Below are positions 40,021 through 49,352 of a DNA stretch of 64,000 bases, in pieces. Made by a program: the position numbers and the translations under genes. A model generated the notes under the pieces. That model did not search any database, was not told the origin of the DNA, and saw only the letters and a program-made list of their open reading frames with translations. Every line of letters begins with the position of its first letter. Within the stretch, counting starts at the first letter, position 1. Origin of the DNA: Rhodospirillales bacterium (GTDB lineage Bacteria > Pseudomonadota > Alphaproteobacteria > ATCC43930 > CGMCC-115725); contig JAQGID010000281.1 of assembly GCA_028291405.1 (NCBI GenBank), positions 1-64,000 on the forward strand. Reading direction: 5' to 3'.

Positions 40021-41252
40021 CTGCCTGGCGCGGCACACCACCGGTCGCCGGCGCGTTTCTCTGCCTCGCTGTCGCCGCCTCGATCGGCAGCGCCCAGGAG
40101 TTCAGCCTCAACGGCTTCGCCGATGCCCGGCTGGTGCAGCCCTCGAGCCAGCAAAGCTGGATGAACGGCGGGCTGGGCAAGCTGCGCTACGGCAGCGCCG
40201 GCGATCCCCAGCCGGGCTTCCATTTCGACGAGATCATCGCCGACGGACGGGCGCTCCTCGCCCCCGGGCTCGCGATTCTCGGGACCCTTCGCGCCGCGCC
40301 GGGCCAGCGCACCGCGCTCGACGTCCTCGAGGCCTATGCCCGCTACCAGCCGATCGCGACGAGCGGATTTCTCTGGTCGAACAAGCTCGGCGCCTTCTAC
40401 CCGCCGGTCTCGCTGGAGAACGAGGGCACCGGCTGGAGCAGCCCGTGGTCGCTGACGCCCTCGGCGATCAACAGCTGGGTCGGCGAGGAGCTGCGGACCT
40501 TCGGCCTGGAGAGCGCGATCGAGCGGCGCGTCGCGCGCGGCGCGCTGGCGCTGACGCTTTCTGTCTACGGCTGGAACGACCAGGCCGGAACGCTGCTCGC
40601 CTGGCGCGGCTGGGCCATGGGCGATTTTCCGACCGGAATTTTCGACAAGCCACGGCTGCCCGATGCGCTGGCGCGGCAATTCCGCCGCTCGGTCCCCTAT
40701 TACGACGGCAGCTTCAAGGAGGTCGACGACCGGCCGGGCTGGTACGGCGGGCTGTCGTGGCGCGAGAACGGGCTCGGCCGGGTGAACTTTCTGCATTACG
40801 ACAATATCGGCGACCCGCGTGCGGTGCGCGATGGGATCGTCGCCTGGCGGACCAGCTTCGACAGTCTCGGCACCGAAGTCGATCTCGGCGAGTTCGTGGT
40901 GCTCGGTCAGGTGATGGCCGGCGAGACCGAGATCGCCCGCACCCCCGCCTTTCGGGCCCTGACGAAGTTTCAATCGGCCTATGTGCTCGCCGGCCGCTAT
41001 TTCGGCGACTGGAGCCTGGCAGCGCGGGTCGACACCTTCGCGACGCAGGAGGACAACCCGCCGAACGCCATCGATCTGAGCGAGCACGGCCATGCCGCGA
41101 CCGTCGCACTGTCGTGGCGGCCGCGACGCTGGCTGCGGCTGACGAGCGAGATCCTGCGGCTCGATTCCTACCGGGCGCAACGGTTGCAGGCCGGACTCGC
41201 CGCGCAGGCCGTCGAAACCCAGCTGCAGCTCAGCATGCGCACGTCGTTCTGA
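40017..41252 (+). CDS. Porin-like outer-membrane protein
   Basis: A 411-aa protein starting with GTG that overlaps the kinase stop (GTGA). It has a signal peptide ('PPVAGAFLCLAVAASIGSAQEF') and then many alternating aromatic/hydrophobic strands, such as 'SGFLWSNKLGAFYPPVSLENEG' and 'WYGGLSWRENGLGRVNFLHYDN', ending 'QLQLSMRTSF' with the terminal Phe typical of beta-barrels. It resembles uncharacterised alphaproteobacterial porin-like proteins. Coupled translation with a sensor kinase suggests linked function. The ORF track extension to 39519 is a shadow. Confidence 0.75.
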   Translation: MTAWRGTPPVAGAFLCLAVAASIGSAQEFSLNGFADARLVQPSSQQSWMNGGLGKLRYGSAGDPQPGFHFDEIIADGRALLAPGLAILGTLRAAPGQRTALDVLEAYARYQPIATSGFLWSNKLGAFYPPVSLENEGTGWSSPWSLTPSAINSWVGEELRTFGLESAIERRVARGALALTLSVYGWNDQAGTLLAWRGWAMGDFPTGIFDKPRLPDALARQFRRSVPYYDGSFKEVDDRPGWYGGLSWRENGLGRVNFLHYDNIGDPRAVRDGIVAWRTSFDSLGTEVDLGEFVVLGQVMAGETEIARTPAFRALTKFQSAYVLAGRYFGDWSLAARVDTFATQEDNPPNAIDLSEHGHAATVALSWRPRRWLRLTSEILRLDSYRAQRLQAGLAAQAVETQLQLSMRTSF

Positions 41253-41340
41253 ACGACGCCGTCGCTAGATGTGACGCGGCGCACTGACGCGGCCTCGGAA
41301 AAGCGCGAGACTGCGGTATTCCTTGCGACGGAGAGCGATC

Positions 41341-41541
41341 ATGAGTGGCCGGTTGTCGCGCGCGGAATACGACGAGTGCTTTGCCAAGCTGTTCGGGATC
41401 GACAGCCCGCTTCGCCGGCCGCCGATCGTGGCCAGACCGTGGCGCCGGCGGCTGCTCGACGCGTTCGGATGCACCGTTCCGCGCCCGAGGCCACGGCCGC
41501 GGCTGCGGGTGCATCCCGGCGGCGGCGGGGCGTCGCGATAG
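41341..41541 (+). CDS. Small hypothetical protein
   Basis: A 66-aa basic, Arg/Pro-rich ORF ('MSGRLSRAEYDECFAKLFGIDSP') with a weak GGAGAG before the ATG. It has no recognised domain. It ends 5 bases from the convergent PRC-barrel gene. The coherent N-terminal half makes a real gene plausible. Confidence 0.4.
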   Translation: MSGRLSRAEYDECFAKLFGIDSPLRRPPIVARPWRRRLLDAFGCTVPRPRPRPRLRVHPGGGGASR

Positions 41542-41545
41542 CCCG

Positions 41546-42268
41546 CTACCAGTAACCCGGCAGGTCGTAATAATCGTGCAGCCGCGTCTCGTAGCCGCGG
41601 TCGGGCGCGGCATCCGGATCCCACTCCGGACTGTCCTCGATCTGCCGCCGCGTCAGCGCGACGTCGACGTCGCCCCGTTCCCCCTGCGTGCCACGCAGCC
41701 ATCGCGGCGATATCAGCACTTTCTTTCCCGGCAGCCAGTTGCGCGTATCGGCGATCATGTAGCGCACCGCCCAGCCATCGCTGTCGACGAGGAAATCCTC
41801 GACATGCCCGATCTCGCCATCGATAGCGTGGATACCCGTGCCGGTGACCTCACGCATGCTGCGCAGGGCCGGCTGGGCGTCGCCACCGCCCGGCGGCGCG
41901 CTCGCCGGCCGGTCGCCAGCGAGGGCAACCGGGACGGGGTCCGACCAATAAGGCGCCAGCGCATAATGCGCCAGCATCGCCTCCTCATAGCGCCGCGACA
42001 GCAGCGCCTCCTCGTTCTCGGCGGGCGGGCTATCCTCGACCTGCCGGCGGGTCAGCAAGACCGGCAGCCGGCCGCCGTTGTCGGTCGGCTCGCCGAGGCA
42101 CGACGGCGGCAGCAGGACCTTGCGACCGGCAAGCCAGCCGCCGGTATCGACGACGATCCAGCGGATCGTCCAGTCTGTATCGTCGAACAGCAGATCGTCG
42201 ACGCTGCCGATCTCGCCGTCGCTCGCGGCGATCGCCGCCCCGGTGAGCCGTGAGCCGGTATAGAGCAT
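41546..42268 (-). CDS. Tandem PRC-barrel domain protein
   Basis: A 240-aa protein with two PRC-barrel domains: 'LTGAAIAASDGEIGSVDDLLFDDTDWTIRWIVVDTGGWLAGRKVLLPPS' and 'VTGTGIHAIDGEIGHVEDFLVDSDGWAVRYMIADTRNWLPGKKVLISP'. Each is followed by a parallel 'LTRRQ(V/I)EDSP' segment, so the protein is an internal duplication. PRC-barrels bind RNA-processing or photosynthetic partners; this soluble stand-alone form has no known role. The start at 42268 has GGAGA upstream; the longer ORF track start at 42409 overlaps the glnD promoter region. Confidence 0.85.
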   Translation of the reverse strand: MLYTGSRLTGAAIAASDGEIGSVDDLLFDDTDWTIRWIVVDTGGWLAGRKVLLPPSCLGEPTDNGGRLPVLLTRRQVEDSPPAENEEALLSRRYEEAMLAHYALAPYWSDPVPVALAGDRPASAPPGGGDAQPALRSMREVTGTGIHAIDGEIGHVEDFLVDSDGWAVRYMIADTRNWLPGKKVLISPRWLRGTQGERGDVDVALTRRQIEDSPEWDPDAAPDRGYETRLHDYYDLPGYW

Positions 42269-42390
42269 CGCGTCTCCGAAATCGCGTTCACGTTCTGCCA
42301 ACGGGAGCACCGGCCGCGGCGTTCCGAGGCCGGACCGGGCGCAAACTGCTGTTTTCGCAACCCTGCATCGCGGCAAGCTCCCATTGCGTG

Positions 42391-42396
42391 TATAAA
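42391..42396 (+). promoter_or_regulatory. Possible -10 box (TATAAA) for glnD
   Basis: TATAAA lies 35 bases before the glnD ATG. No convincing -35 is visible at normal spacing. Confidence 0.25.
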
Positions 42397-42431
42397 TGAG
42401 CCTAACCATCTAAAGGGCATAACGAGGGACA

Positions 42432-45218
42432 ATGGGCGCGATCGCGAAACAACGGGACATCGTCGACCGCCGCGCGCTGAGCGAGCAGCTTGCGGCGATC
42501 GGCGGGATGCCGGCCGTCGCCGCGGGCGACCGGCAGCCGCTCGTCGCCATCCTGAAGACGGCGCTCGCGTCCGGGCACAATGAGATCCGGCGGCGTTTCG
42601 AGGCCGGTGCGGGCGGCGAGCAGACGGTGCGGGAGCACTGTTTCCTGGTCGATCAGCTGATCCGCACGCTCTACGATTTCGCGACGACGCACGTCTTCCC
42701 GCTCGCCAACCCGACCTCGGCCGAGCGGCTTTCGGTGGTTGCCGTGGGCGGCTACGGCCGCGGCGAGCTCGCGCCCTATTCCGACGTCGATCTGCTGTTC
42801 CTGCTGCCCTACAAGCTGACGGCGCATATTGAGCAGATCGTCGAGTTCACGCTCTATACGCTCTGGGACCTCGGGCTCAAGGTCGGCCATTCGACCCGCT
42901 CGATCGATGAGAGCCTGCGTCAGGCGCGCGCCGATCTGACGATCCGCACGGCGCTTCTCGAGGCGCGCTACGTCTGGGGCGACGAGAAGGTCTTCGATGA
43001 GCTGAAACGGCGCTTCGAGGCGGAGATCGTCAAGGACAGCGCCGCCGAGTTCGTCCAGGCCAAGCTCGCCGAGCGCGACGCGCGGCATCAGCGGCTCGGC
43101 GATTCGCGCTACCACGTCGAGCCCAACGTCAAGGAGGGCAAGGGCGGGCTGCGCGATCTCCACACCCTCTTCTGGCTCGCCAAATACATCTACCGCGTCG
43201 ACGAGATCGGCAAGCTGGTCGAGCTCGGCGTGCTCTCGGACGAGGAGGCGACGCGCTTCGACCGTGCCCAGAACTTCCTGTGGGCGGTGCGCTGCCACCT
43301 GCACTATCTCACCGGCCGCCCCGAGGAGCGCCTGACCTTCGACGTGCAGGTCGAGATGGCCAACCGCATGGGCTATACCGACCATGCCGGAACGCGCGGC
43401 GTCGAGCGCTTCATGAAGCATTACTTCCTGGTCGCCAAGGACGTCGGCGACCTCACCCGCATCTTCTGCGCCGTGCTCGAGGCCGAGCAGGAGCGCAAGC
43501 CGCGGTTCGCCTGGAAGGGTCTCGGCTTCCGCCGCAAGAGCATCGCCGGCTTCGCGATCGACGCCGGCCGCCTGACCGTCGCCAAGGACACCGCCTTCGC
43601 GGACGATCCGGTCAATTTGCTGCGCCTTTTCCACGTGGCGCAGGAGCACGACCTCGACATCCATCCCAAGGCGCTGCGCCTGATCACGCAGAGCCTCAAG
43701 CTGATCAAGGCGAGCCTGCGCGCCGATCCCGAGGCGAACCGGCTGTTCCTCGAGATCCTGACCTCGCGCAAGGATCCCGAGATCGCGCTGCGGCGGATGA
43801 ACGAGGCCGGCGTCCTCGGCCGCTTCATTCCGGATTTCGGCCGCGTCGTCGCGCAGATGCAGTACGACATGTACCATATCCACACGGTCGACGAGCACTC
43901 GCTGGTCGCGATCGGCATGCTCGGCAAGATCGAGCGCGGCGAGCTCAAGGGCGAGCTGCCGCTGTGCACCGAGGTGATGGGCGCCGTCGTCTCGCGCCGC
44001 GTCCTCTATCTCGCGGTCATGTTGCACGACATCGCCAAGGGGCGCGGCGGCGACCATTCGATGCTCGGCGAGACCGTCGCGCGCAAGCTGTGCCCGCGGC
44101 TCGGCCTCACCGGCGAGGAGACCGAGCAGGTCGCCTGGCTGGTGCGCTGGCACCTGCTGATGAGCAACGTCGCGCAGAAACGCGACATCGACGACCCCAA
44201 AACGATCGAGGATTTCGTCGGCGAGGTGCAATCGCCCGAACGGCTCAAGCTGCTGCTCGTCCTCACCGTCGTCGACATCCGCGCGGTCGGTCCGAAGACG
44301 TGGAACGGCTGGAAGGCGGCGCTGCTGCGCGAGCTCTACAGCCGCAGCCTCGACGTCATGTCGGGTGGCCTCGTCGCCGAGCCGCAGGATCGCCGCATCG
44401 CCGCGGCGCAGGAGGCGGCGCGCCGCCAGCTGCCGGAATTCACCGACGCGGAGTTCGCCGCCTTCGTCGCGCGCGGCTATCCGTTCTACTGGCTCTCGTT
44501 CGACGCCGCGACGCATGCCCGCCACGCCAGGCTGATCCGCGAGGCCGAGCGCAACGAGGCGCCGCTCACCGTCGACAAGCGCGTCGATATGGCGCGCTCG
44601 GTCACCGAGGTGACGCTCTATACCGCCGACCATGCCGGGCTCTTCTCGCGCATCGCCGGGGCCCTCGCCCTCGCCGGCGCCAACATCGTCGATGCGCGCA
44701 TCATGACGATGACCAATGGCATGGCGCTCGACACCTTCTGGGTCCAGGACCCAAGCGGCGGCGCCTTCGACCGCCCAGACAAGCTGGCGCGGCTCGCCGT
44801 GCTGTTCGAAAACGTCCTCAGCGGCCGCACCAAGCCGCACATCGAGCTCGCCCGCGCCCCGGTCATCGCCAGCCGGACCAACGTCTTCACGGTGGAGCCC
44901 CGCGTCCTCCTCGACAACAAGGCGAGCGCCGGCCACACCGTGATCGAGATCAACGGCCGCGATCGGCCCGGCCTGCTGTTCCGCCTGACCCGCGCGATCA
45001 CCTCGCTCAACCTGCAGATCTCAAGCGCCAAGATCTCGACCTACGGCGAGACGGTCGTCGACGTCTTCTACGTCAAGAATCTGTTCGGCCATAAGGTCGA
45101 GCACGACAGCAAGCTGAAGGAGATCCAGCGCGTGCTGCTCGAAGTGCTGATGGAGCCCGACGCCGCAACGGGCACGCGCAAGCGCGCCCGCGCCACCGTC
45201 GGCGCGGCAGCGGAGTAG
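42432..45218 (+). CDS. glnD: Bifunctional uridylyltransferase/uridylyl-removing enzyme (PII sensor)
   Basis: Senses glutamine and controls PII proteins by adding or removing UMP. The 928-aa protein has an N-terminal nucleotidyltransferase domain ('VGGYGRGELAPYSDVDLLFL' at about 106-124), a linker with 'VKEGKGGLRDLHTLFW', an HD hydrolase domain with His532-Asp533 ('LHDIAKGRGGDHS'), and two C-terminal ACT domains ('TLYTADHAGLFSRIAGALALAGANIVDAR' and 'EINGRDRPGLLFRLTRAITSLNLQISSAK'). The ATG follows GAGGGA. With gltBD, rpoN and ptsN it makes this window rich in nitrogen control. Confidence 0.97.
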   Translation: MGAIAKQRDIVDRRALSEQLAAIGGMPAVAAGDRQPLVAILKTALASGHNEIRRRFEAGAGGEQTVREHCFLVDQLIRTLYDFATTHVFPLANPTSAERLSVVAVGGYGRGELAPYSDVDLLFLLPYKLTAHIEQIVEFTLYTLWDLGLKVGHSTRSIDESLRQARADLTIRTALLEARYVWGDEKVFDELKRRFEAEIVKDSAAEFVQAKLAERDARHQRLGDSRYHVEPNVKEGKGGLRDLHTLFWLAKYIYRVDEIGKLVELGVLSDEEATRFDRAQNFLWAVRCHLHYLTGRPEERLTFDVQVEMANRMGYTDHAGTRGVERFMKHYFLVAKDVGDLTRIFCAVLEAEQERKPRFAWKGLGFRRKSIAGFAIDAGRLTVAKDTAFADDPVNLLRLFHVAQEHDLDIHPKALRLITQSLKLIKASLRADPEANRLFLEILTSRKDPEIALRRMNEAGVLGRFIPDFGRVVAQMQYDMYHIHTVDEHSLVAIGMLGKIERGELKGELPLCTEVMGAVVSRRVLYLAVMLHDIAKGRGGDHSMLGETVARKLCPRLGLTGEETEQVAWLVRWHLLMSNVAQKRDIDDPKTIEDFVGEVQSPERLKLLLVLTVVDIRAVGPKTWNGWKAALLRELYSRSLDVMSGGLVAEPQDRRIAAAQEAARRQLPEFTDAEFAAFVARGYPFYWLSFDAATHARHARLIREAERNEAPLTVDKRVDMARSVTEVTLYTADHAGLFSRIAGALALAGANIVDARIMTMTNGMALDTFWVQDPSGGAFDRPDKLARLAVLFENVLSGRTKPHIELARAPVIASRTNVFTVEPRVLLDNKASAGHTVIEINGRDRPGLLFRLTRAITSLNLQISSAKISTYGETVVDVFYVKNLFGHKVEHDSKLKEIQRVLLEVLMEPDAATGTRKRARATVGAAAE

Positions 45219-45227
45219 GACGGCAGC

Positions 45228-46526
45228 ATGGCGACGGCAGCAACCGCCCGTATCCTCGCGACTGGACCGCTCCGCCCCGTCGCCACCGAGGTCGCGGGCG
45301 GCTTCATCACGGTCGTCGACACGATCATCGGGAAAGGGCATCCGATCGTCGACGGCGACATCGTCGATTGGATGCTGAGCCGCGGCCGCCACCTGCCGCA
45401 TGACGGCGAGTTCTTCGACGCGCTGTGCTGGCGCCTGCTCGGCGCCGGCCTGCCGATCTCGCGCGTCTCCTTGTCGGTCTCGACGCTGCACCCGCAGATC
45501 CTCGGCTTCGGCTTCCGCTGGAACCGCGCCAAGCGGACGACCGAGATCTATCGCGTCGGCCACGGCATCCAGGACACCGCCGACTATCTCGATTCGCCGA
45601 TGCGCAGCGTCTCGGAAACCGGCCAGGCGGCGCGCTATCGCCTCGACGACGAGGCGGCGATCGCCCGCTTTCCGCTGCTCGTCGACCTGCGCAAGGCCGG
45701 CGCCACCGACTATCTCGCCTCGCCGCTGACCTTCCTCAACGGGCGGCACCAGGTGATGACCTGGACGACCGACCACGAAGGCGGCTTCACCGAGGCGCAT
45801 ATCGCGCAGATCGGGCAGCTCATGCCGAGCTTCTCGCTGGTCGTCGAGAACAAGGCGGCGCGCCGCACCACCGAGACGCTGCTCGCGACCTATCTTGGCC
45901 GCACGGCGCGCGACCACATCCTCGACGGCGAGATCCGCCGCGGCCAGGGCGAGCGCATCTCGGCGGTCATCATGGCGACCGACATGCGCGGCTTCACGGC
46001 GCTCTCCGACCGCCTGCCGAGCGAGGAGCTGATCGCCCTGCTCGACGATTATTTCGACGCCGTCACCGCGCCGGTCCAGGCGCGCGGCGGCGAGGTCCTG
46101 AAATTCATCGGCGACGGCGTCCTCGCGATCTTCCCGCTCGGGTTCAGCAGCCGCGAGGAGGCCGCCGAGATCGCCCTCGCCGCCGCCAAGGAGACGCTGG
46201 AGCGGATCGCCGGGATCAACCGCGATCGCACCGCCGCGCAACGCAGCGAGCTGCGCATCGGCATCGGGCTGCATATCGGCGAGGTCATTCTCGGCAATGT
46301 CGGCGCGGCCGACCGGCTCGACTTCACCGCGATCGGCCCGGCAGTCAACCTCGCCTGCCGCCTCGAGACGCTGACCAAGCGGCTGTGGCGCCCGCTGCTC
46401 GTCTCCGAGGCCTTCGCCAAGGCGGCGTTCTGCCAGCTCGTCTCGCTCGGGTTCCACCCCGTCAAGGGGATGAGCGAGCCGGAAGAGGTCTTTGGCCTGC
46501 CCGGCGGCGACGGCTACGATATCTGA
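45228..46526 (+). CDS. Class III adenylate/guanylate cyclase domain protein
   Basis: A 432-aa soluble protein. The C-terminal half is a class III cyclase catalytic domain with the first metal Asp in 'MATDMRGFTALSDRLP' (about residue 252), 'KFIGDGVLAIFP' (about 294), 'GIGLHIGEVILGNVGAADRLDFTAIGPAVNLACRLE' and Lys/Asp-type specificity positions not checked. The N-terminal half (residues 20-210) is an uncharacterised sensor region. It starts 9 bases after glnD, so the two are probably co-transcribed. Nucleotide product unknown. Confidence 0.88.
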   Translation: MATAATARILATGPLRPVATEVAGGFITVVDTIIGKGHPIVDGDIVDWMLSRGRHLPHDGEFFDALCWRLLGAGLPISRVSLSVSTLHPQILGFGFRWNRAKRTTEIYRVGHGIQDTADYLDSPMRSVSETGQAARYRLDDEAAIARFPLLVDLRKAGATDYLASPLTFLNGRHQVMTWTTDHEGGFTEAHIAQIGQLMPSFSLVVENKAARRTTETLLATYLGRTARDHILDGEIRRGQGERISAVIMATDMRGFTALSDRLPSEELIALLDDYFDAVTAPVQARGGEVLKFIGDGVLAIFPLGFSSREEAAEIALAAAKETLERIAGINRDRTAAQRSELRIGIGLHIGEVILGNVGAADRLDFTAIGPAVNLACRLETLTKRLWRPLLVSEAFAKAAFCQLVSLGFHPVKGMSEPEEVFGLPGGDGYDI

Positions 46527-46530
46527 GGTG

Positions 46531-46557
46531 GCGTCAGCCGCCTGGCGCGGCTGACGC
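46531..46557 (+). terminator. Hairpin after the cyclase gene
   Basis: GCGTCAGCCGC and GCGGCTGACGC form a perfect 11-bp stem with a 5-base loop, 5 bases past the stop. No T-run follows. It probably ends the glnD-cyclase transcript. Confidence 0.65.
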
Positions 46558-46628
46558 GAGGCCGGGCGTGCCGATGCTTCCGCTCCCTTGCGTGAGGACG
46601 CATGGTCGAGTCGACGCTCGGGCGCCGG

Positions 46629-49352
46629 TCACGATCGAGGAGCGGAAGCCCCGGCGCGCGTGCCGACGTCAGTCTTCATCTCGGGTTCGTTTCCCCTGCC
46701 CGCGTCTGCCGGCTGATCGCCAGGCGCTTTACAAGCCGTTGCCTGCTGATCGAAGCGTTCCCTCGCGTCGAGGCGCTGTGCGGATGGCGGGCTCGTCAAC
46801 TTCGTGCTCGCCGGTCGACTCGATGTTGGCCCGACGACCTCGTGCTTGCTCGCGGGGTCGAGCGGGAAGTCCATGAAATTCGTATTCGCCTGTTGATCCG
46901 ACGTTAATCCCGCGACGGCCTGCTTGCTCGGCGGGTCGAGCGTCTCCTTCAAGCTGCGGCGGACGATGCATACAAATCCCGCCGATGTCTCACCTTCGCT
47001 GGTCCAAACGCTGACCGGAATGGTTGTGCCGTAACGATGCTCCCAGTGAACCGGGTCGGGCACGTGATCGAAGTCGGCAATGATGCCTTTCATGTTCGGC
47101 AGCACCTCGATACGCTTGGCCCGCTGCGCACCCATCGTGACGACGGTGCTGCGCCAAAGATCGCCGCCCGGGATGAGAATCCTCACGTCCTCCGTGTCGC
47201 CCTCATAAAAATACCCGAGGATATCCGGAACGTCCTCTTCTACATGTGGCACTCGGTCAACCGTATAGCCGAGCTTTCGCTGCACTTCGGCGACCGTGTA
47301 GGGAACCCGCAAACTGAACAGCCGCGCTTCGACGTGCGGACCGGGCCTGCAAACCTCAGTGGTGAAATGGGAACCGGTCAGCGACGCGTCGTCCGGAGCA
47401 ATCCAACAGGTCGTCACGTCGACGCGCAACCGACTCCACCAACTCGGCAGCGAGATGATCGCGGATAGGCCGTGCTGGACCGCCGTATGAAGAAAGGCAG
47501 GGTTTCCGCTTTGCGGATCGAAATCGGCACGAGGGCCGAGCAGCCAACCGAACTCGGCCACCGCGGGCGGCGCGGCTTCGGCGACCGTCTCGGAGTGACC
47601 GATATTTCCAAAACCGACGACGAGCGGGCGCCGATTGATCGTACCCAGCGTGCGTTGAGCCTTGCTCAAAGCGTCCAACTCCTGTGAGCCGTTGACGGCG
47701 ACTCCTTGCTGAGACATCGCGAGGAGCAATTGGCGCGACCGTACGCTTGCCGAAAGCTCGGAAATCCGCTGAACGGATTCCTTGGGCGTAACGGCATAGG
47801 CGTAGATCGGGCTGTCTTGATGTGCATCCAGCCTGTCGAAAAGCGTCCTGATCGCCGAGCCGGCAATGCAGCCGCCACCATATCTTTCGTACTCGGGACA
47901 GTCCGCATCCGGGCCTTCCGGCGACGCGCCCGTCGTCTTCATCAGCGGCTCGAGAATGAAACGGCAGTCTCCGATCTCGCAGCCGACCTCACCGACATGC
48001 GCGAGCTCCTTGAGCCGGGCGCGCAGCTCGTATTTGTCGATCATGTACTGGACGATCGCGTGCCGCAGAAAACCCCGCTCTTCCCGCGTCAAATCGCCAA
48101 TCGACGTTGCCAGGTCCGCGCAGCTCTGATGGGCGCAACCGGGCGAGGCTGAGGTATTGCCTGGGATCATTCCCGGCGGGGCCAGCAACTGGCTGGCCCT
48201 CGCCATGTTGGCCCGCCACCGCCGGTACCTTTCCCGGCTCACCGAGTCCGATTGTTCGCTCATGTAGTAGACGATCATCGGTCGTATTCTGAGGAAAGAC
48301 CGCATCTCGTCCGATGCGTAATCGGCCGGTCTTTTGATCCGCTCGAAGTATGGATCGACAGACCTGCTACTTGCGTCGGGCGCATTTCCCCATACCGAAT
48401 CGAAGCAGCGGGAAAGACCGACGAGCGACACCGGACTCCATTCGTCGCCTTTGCGGTCGGACAGACGTTCGTCGCAGAGAATTGATGTCACCGACACAAG
48501 CTCACCACGGGAAAACCCGGGTTCCACCCGACGCAAAAGAAAACGGAAGAAATCTTGCAGGTCGTCGGCATTCATCTTTCCACTGAGAAAGGCAATCTCG
48601 CGAAGCTTTAGGCTTCTCAGGAGCTCTCGTTCCGACTCGCGAATCCAATCGGCGTAGACCTTCGCCTGCCCTTCCGGCTTATCATCATTCGCGACGCGGA
48701 CGCGGAGCACCGCCCAGGCGCTCGCGCCATGCGACGGCAGGATCGTCGTGTCGAACTTGAGTCGGTAGATCGTGTTCCCGCGGATGTCGTGCCCGTCATC
48801 GAGCATCGTTTCCATCATCTCGGTCCGTACGTCCTCGCGATAAGCGAGGATATCGTGGAATAGCTCGATCGGCGAGGATACGGGCGGCTCCGGCCGCGGC
48901 GCATTGCCGTTTGCGGCACTCGTCCTTTCGGTCGGTGCGGCATCGCCGCCGGATTGGGCCGGCGGGCCGGCCTTCGGCGACTCGCCTGTTGCGGGTACGG
49001 TTTCCCGCAATGCGTTGGGCAACGTCGCCGCCCCCCTTGCCGCGATGCGCGAGTCATTGACCATGTAGAGATCAAGGATAGCCTGATCTCCGAAGACGAG
49101 TTCCTTTTCGTCTTTCTTGAATGTTCGATCCAGTTGCGTCGTGAGCCAGGCGTTTTGATCGAAGCGGTCGTTCACCAAGCGCGCGCGAGAGTAGATCTGT
49201 GGCATGTCGACGAAGATCATGCCGCCGGATGGTGACCACGACTCGATCGCGCGATACGCAGGCGGAATCGCGACGAAAGCTAAAATCGGAAGCGCCAAGA
49301 GGGCAGACACGGTCCGGTAGCCGCGTATCAAGGCAGCGAATCTTGCAAACAT
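46629..49352 (-). CDS. Unrecognised 907-aa membrane-anchored protein of the RiPP operon
   Basis: I do not recognise this family. One membrane segment near residues 14-33 ('TVSALLALPILAFVAIPPAY') suggests a periplasmic body. The body has 'VDMPQIYSRARLVNDRFDQNAWLTTQLDR' near the membrane, a Pro/Ala-rich linker (about 115-160), scattered Cys pairs ('GCAHQSC', 'GCEIGDC', 'DCPEYERYGGGC') that could form disulfides, and a low-complexity C-terminus with two imperfect repeats beginning 'LDPPSKQAVAGLTS' and 'LDPASKHEVVGPTS'. Its ATG overlaps the maturase stop by 25 bases, so it is coupled to the radical SAM gene. The region is visibly less GC-rich than its flanks. A role in peptide export, cleavage or sensing is possible but unsupported. 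Confidence 0.8.
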   Translation of the reverse strand: MFARFAALIRGYRTVSALLALPILAFVAIPPAYRAIESWSPSGGMIFVDMPQIYSRARLVNDRFDQNAWLTTQLDRTFKKDEKELVFGDQAILDLYMVNDSRIAARGAATLPNALRETVPATGESPKAGPPAQSGGDAAPTERTSAANGNAPRPEPPVSSPIELFHDILAYREDVRTEMMETMLDDGHDIRGNTIYRLKFDTTILPSHGASAWAVLRVRVANDDKPEGQAKVYADWIRESERELLRSLKLREIAFLSGKMNADDLQDFFRFLLRRVEPGFSRGELVSVTSILCDERLSDRKGDEWSPVSLVGLSRCFDSVWGNAPDASSRSVDPYFERIKRPADYASDEMRSFLRIRPMIVYYMSEQSDSVSRERYRRWRANMARASQLLAPPGMIPGNTSASPGCAHQSCADLATSIGDLTREERGFLRHAIVQYMIDKYELRARLKELAHVGEVGCEIGDCRFILEPLMKTTGASPEGPDADCPEYERYGGGCIAGSAIRTLFDRLDAHQDSPIYAYAVTPKESVQRISELSASVRSRQLLLAMSQQGVAVNGSQELDALSKAQRTLGTINRRPLVVGFGNIGHSETVAEAAPPAVAEFGWLLGPRADFDPQSGNPAFLHTAVQHGLSAIISLPSWWSRLRVDVTTCWIAPDDASLTGSHFTTEVCRPGPHVEARLFSLRVPYTVAEVQRKLGYTVDRVPHVEEDVPDILGYFYEGDTEDVRILIPGGDLWRSTVVTMGAQRAKRIEVLPNMKGIIADFDHVPDPVHWEHRYGTTIPVSVWTSEGETSAGFVCIVRRSLKETLDPPSKQAVAGLTSDQQANTNFMDFPLDPASKHEVVGPTSSRPASTKLTSPPSAQRLDARERFDQQATACKAPGDQPADAGRGNEPEMKTDVGTRAGASAPRS

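Noticed and set aside
42402-44936. 844-aa minus-strand ORF across glnD
   Set aside because: Antisense shadow of glnD; no domain or start context.
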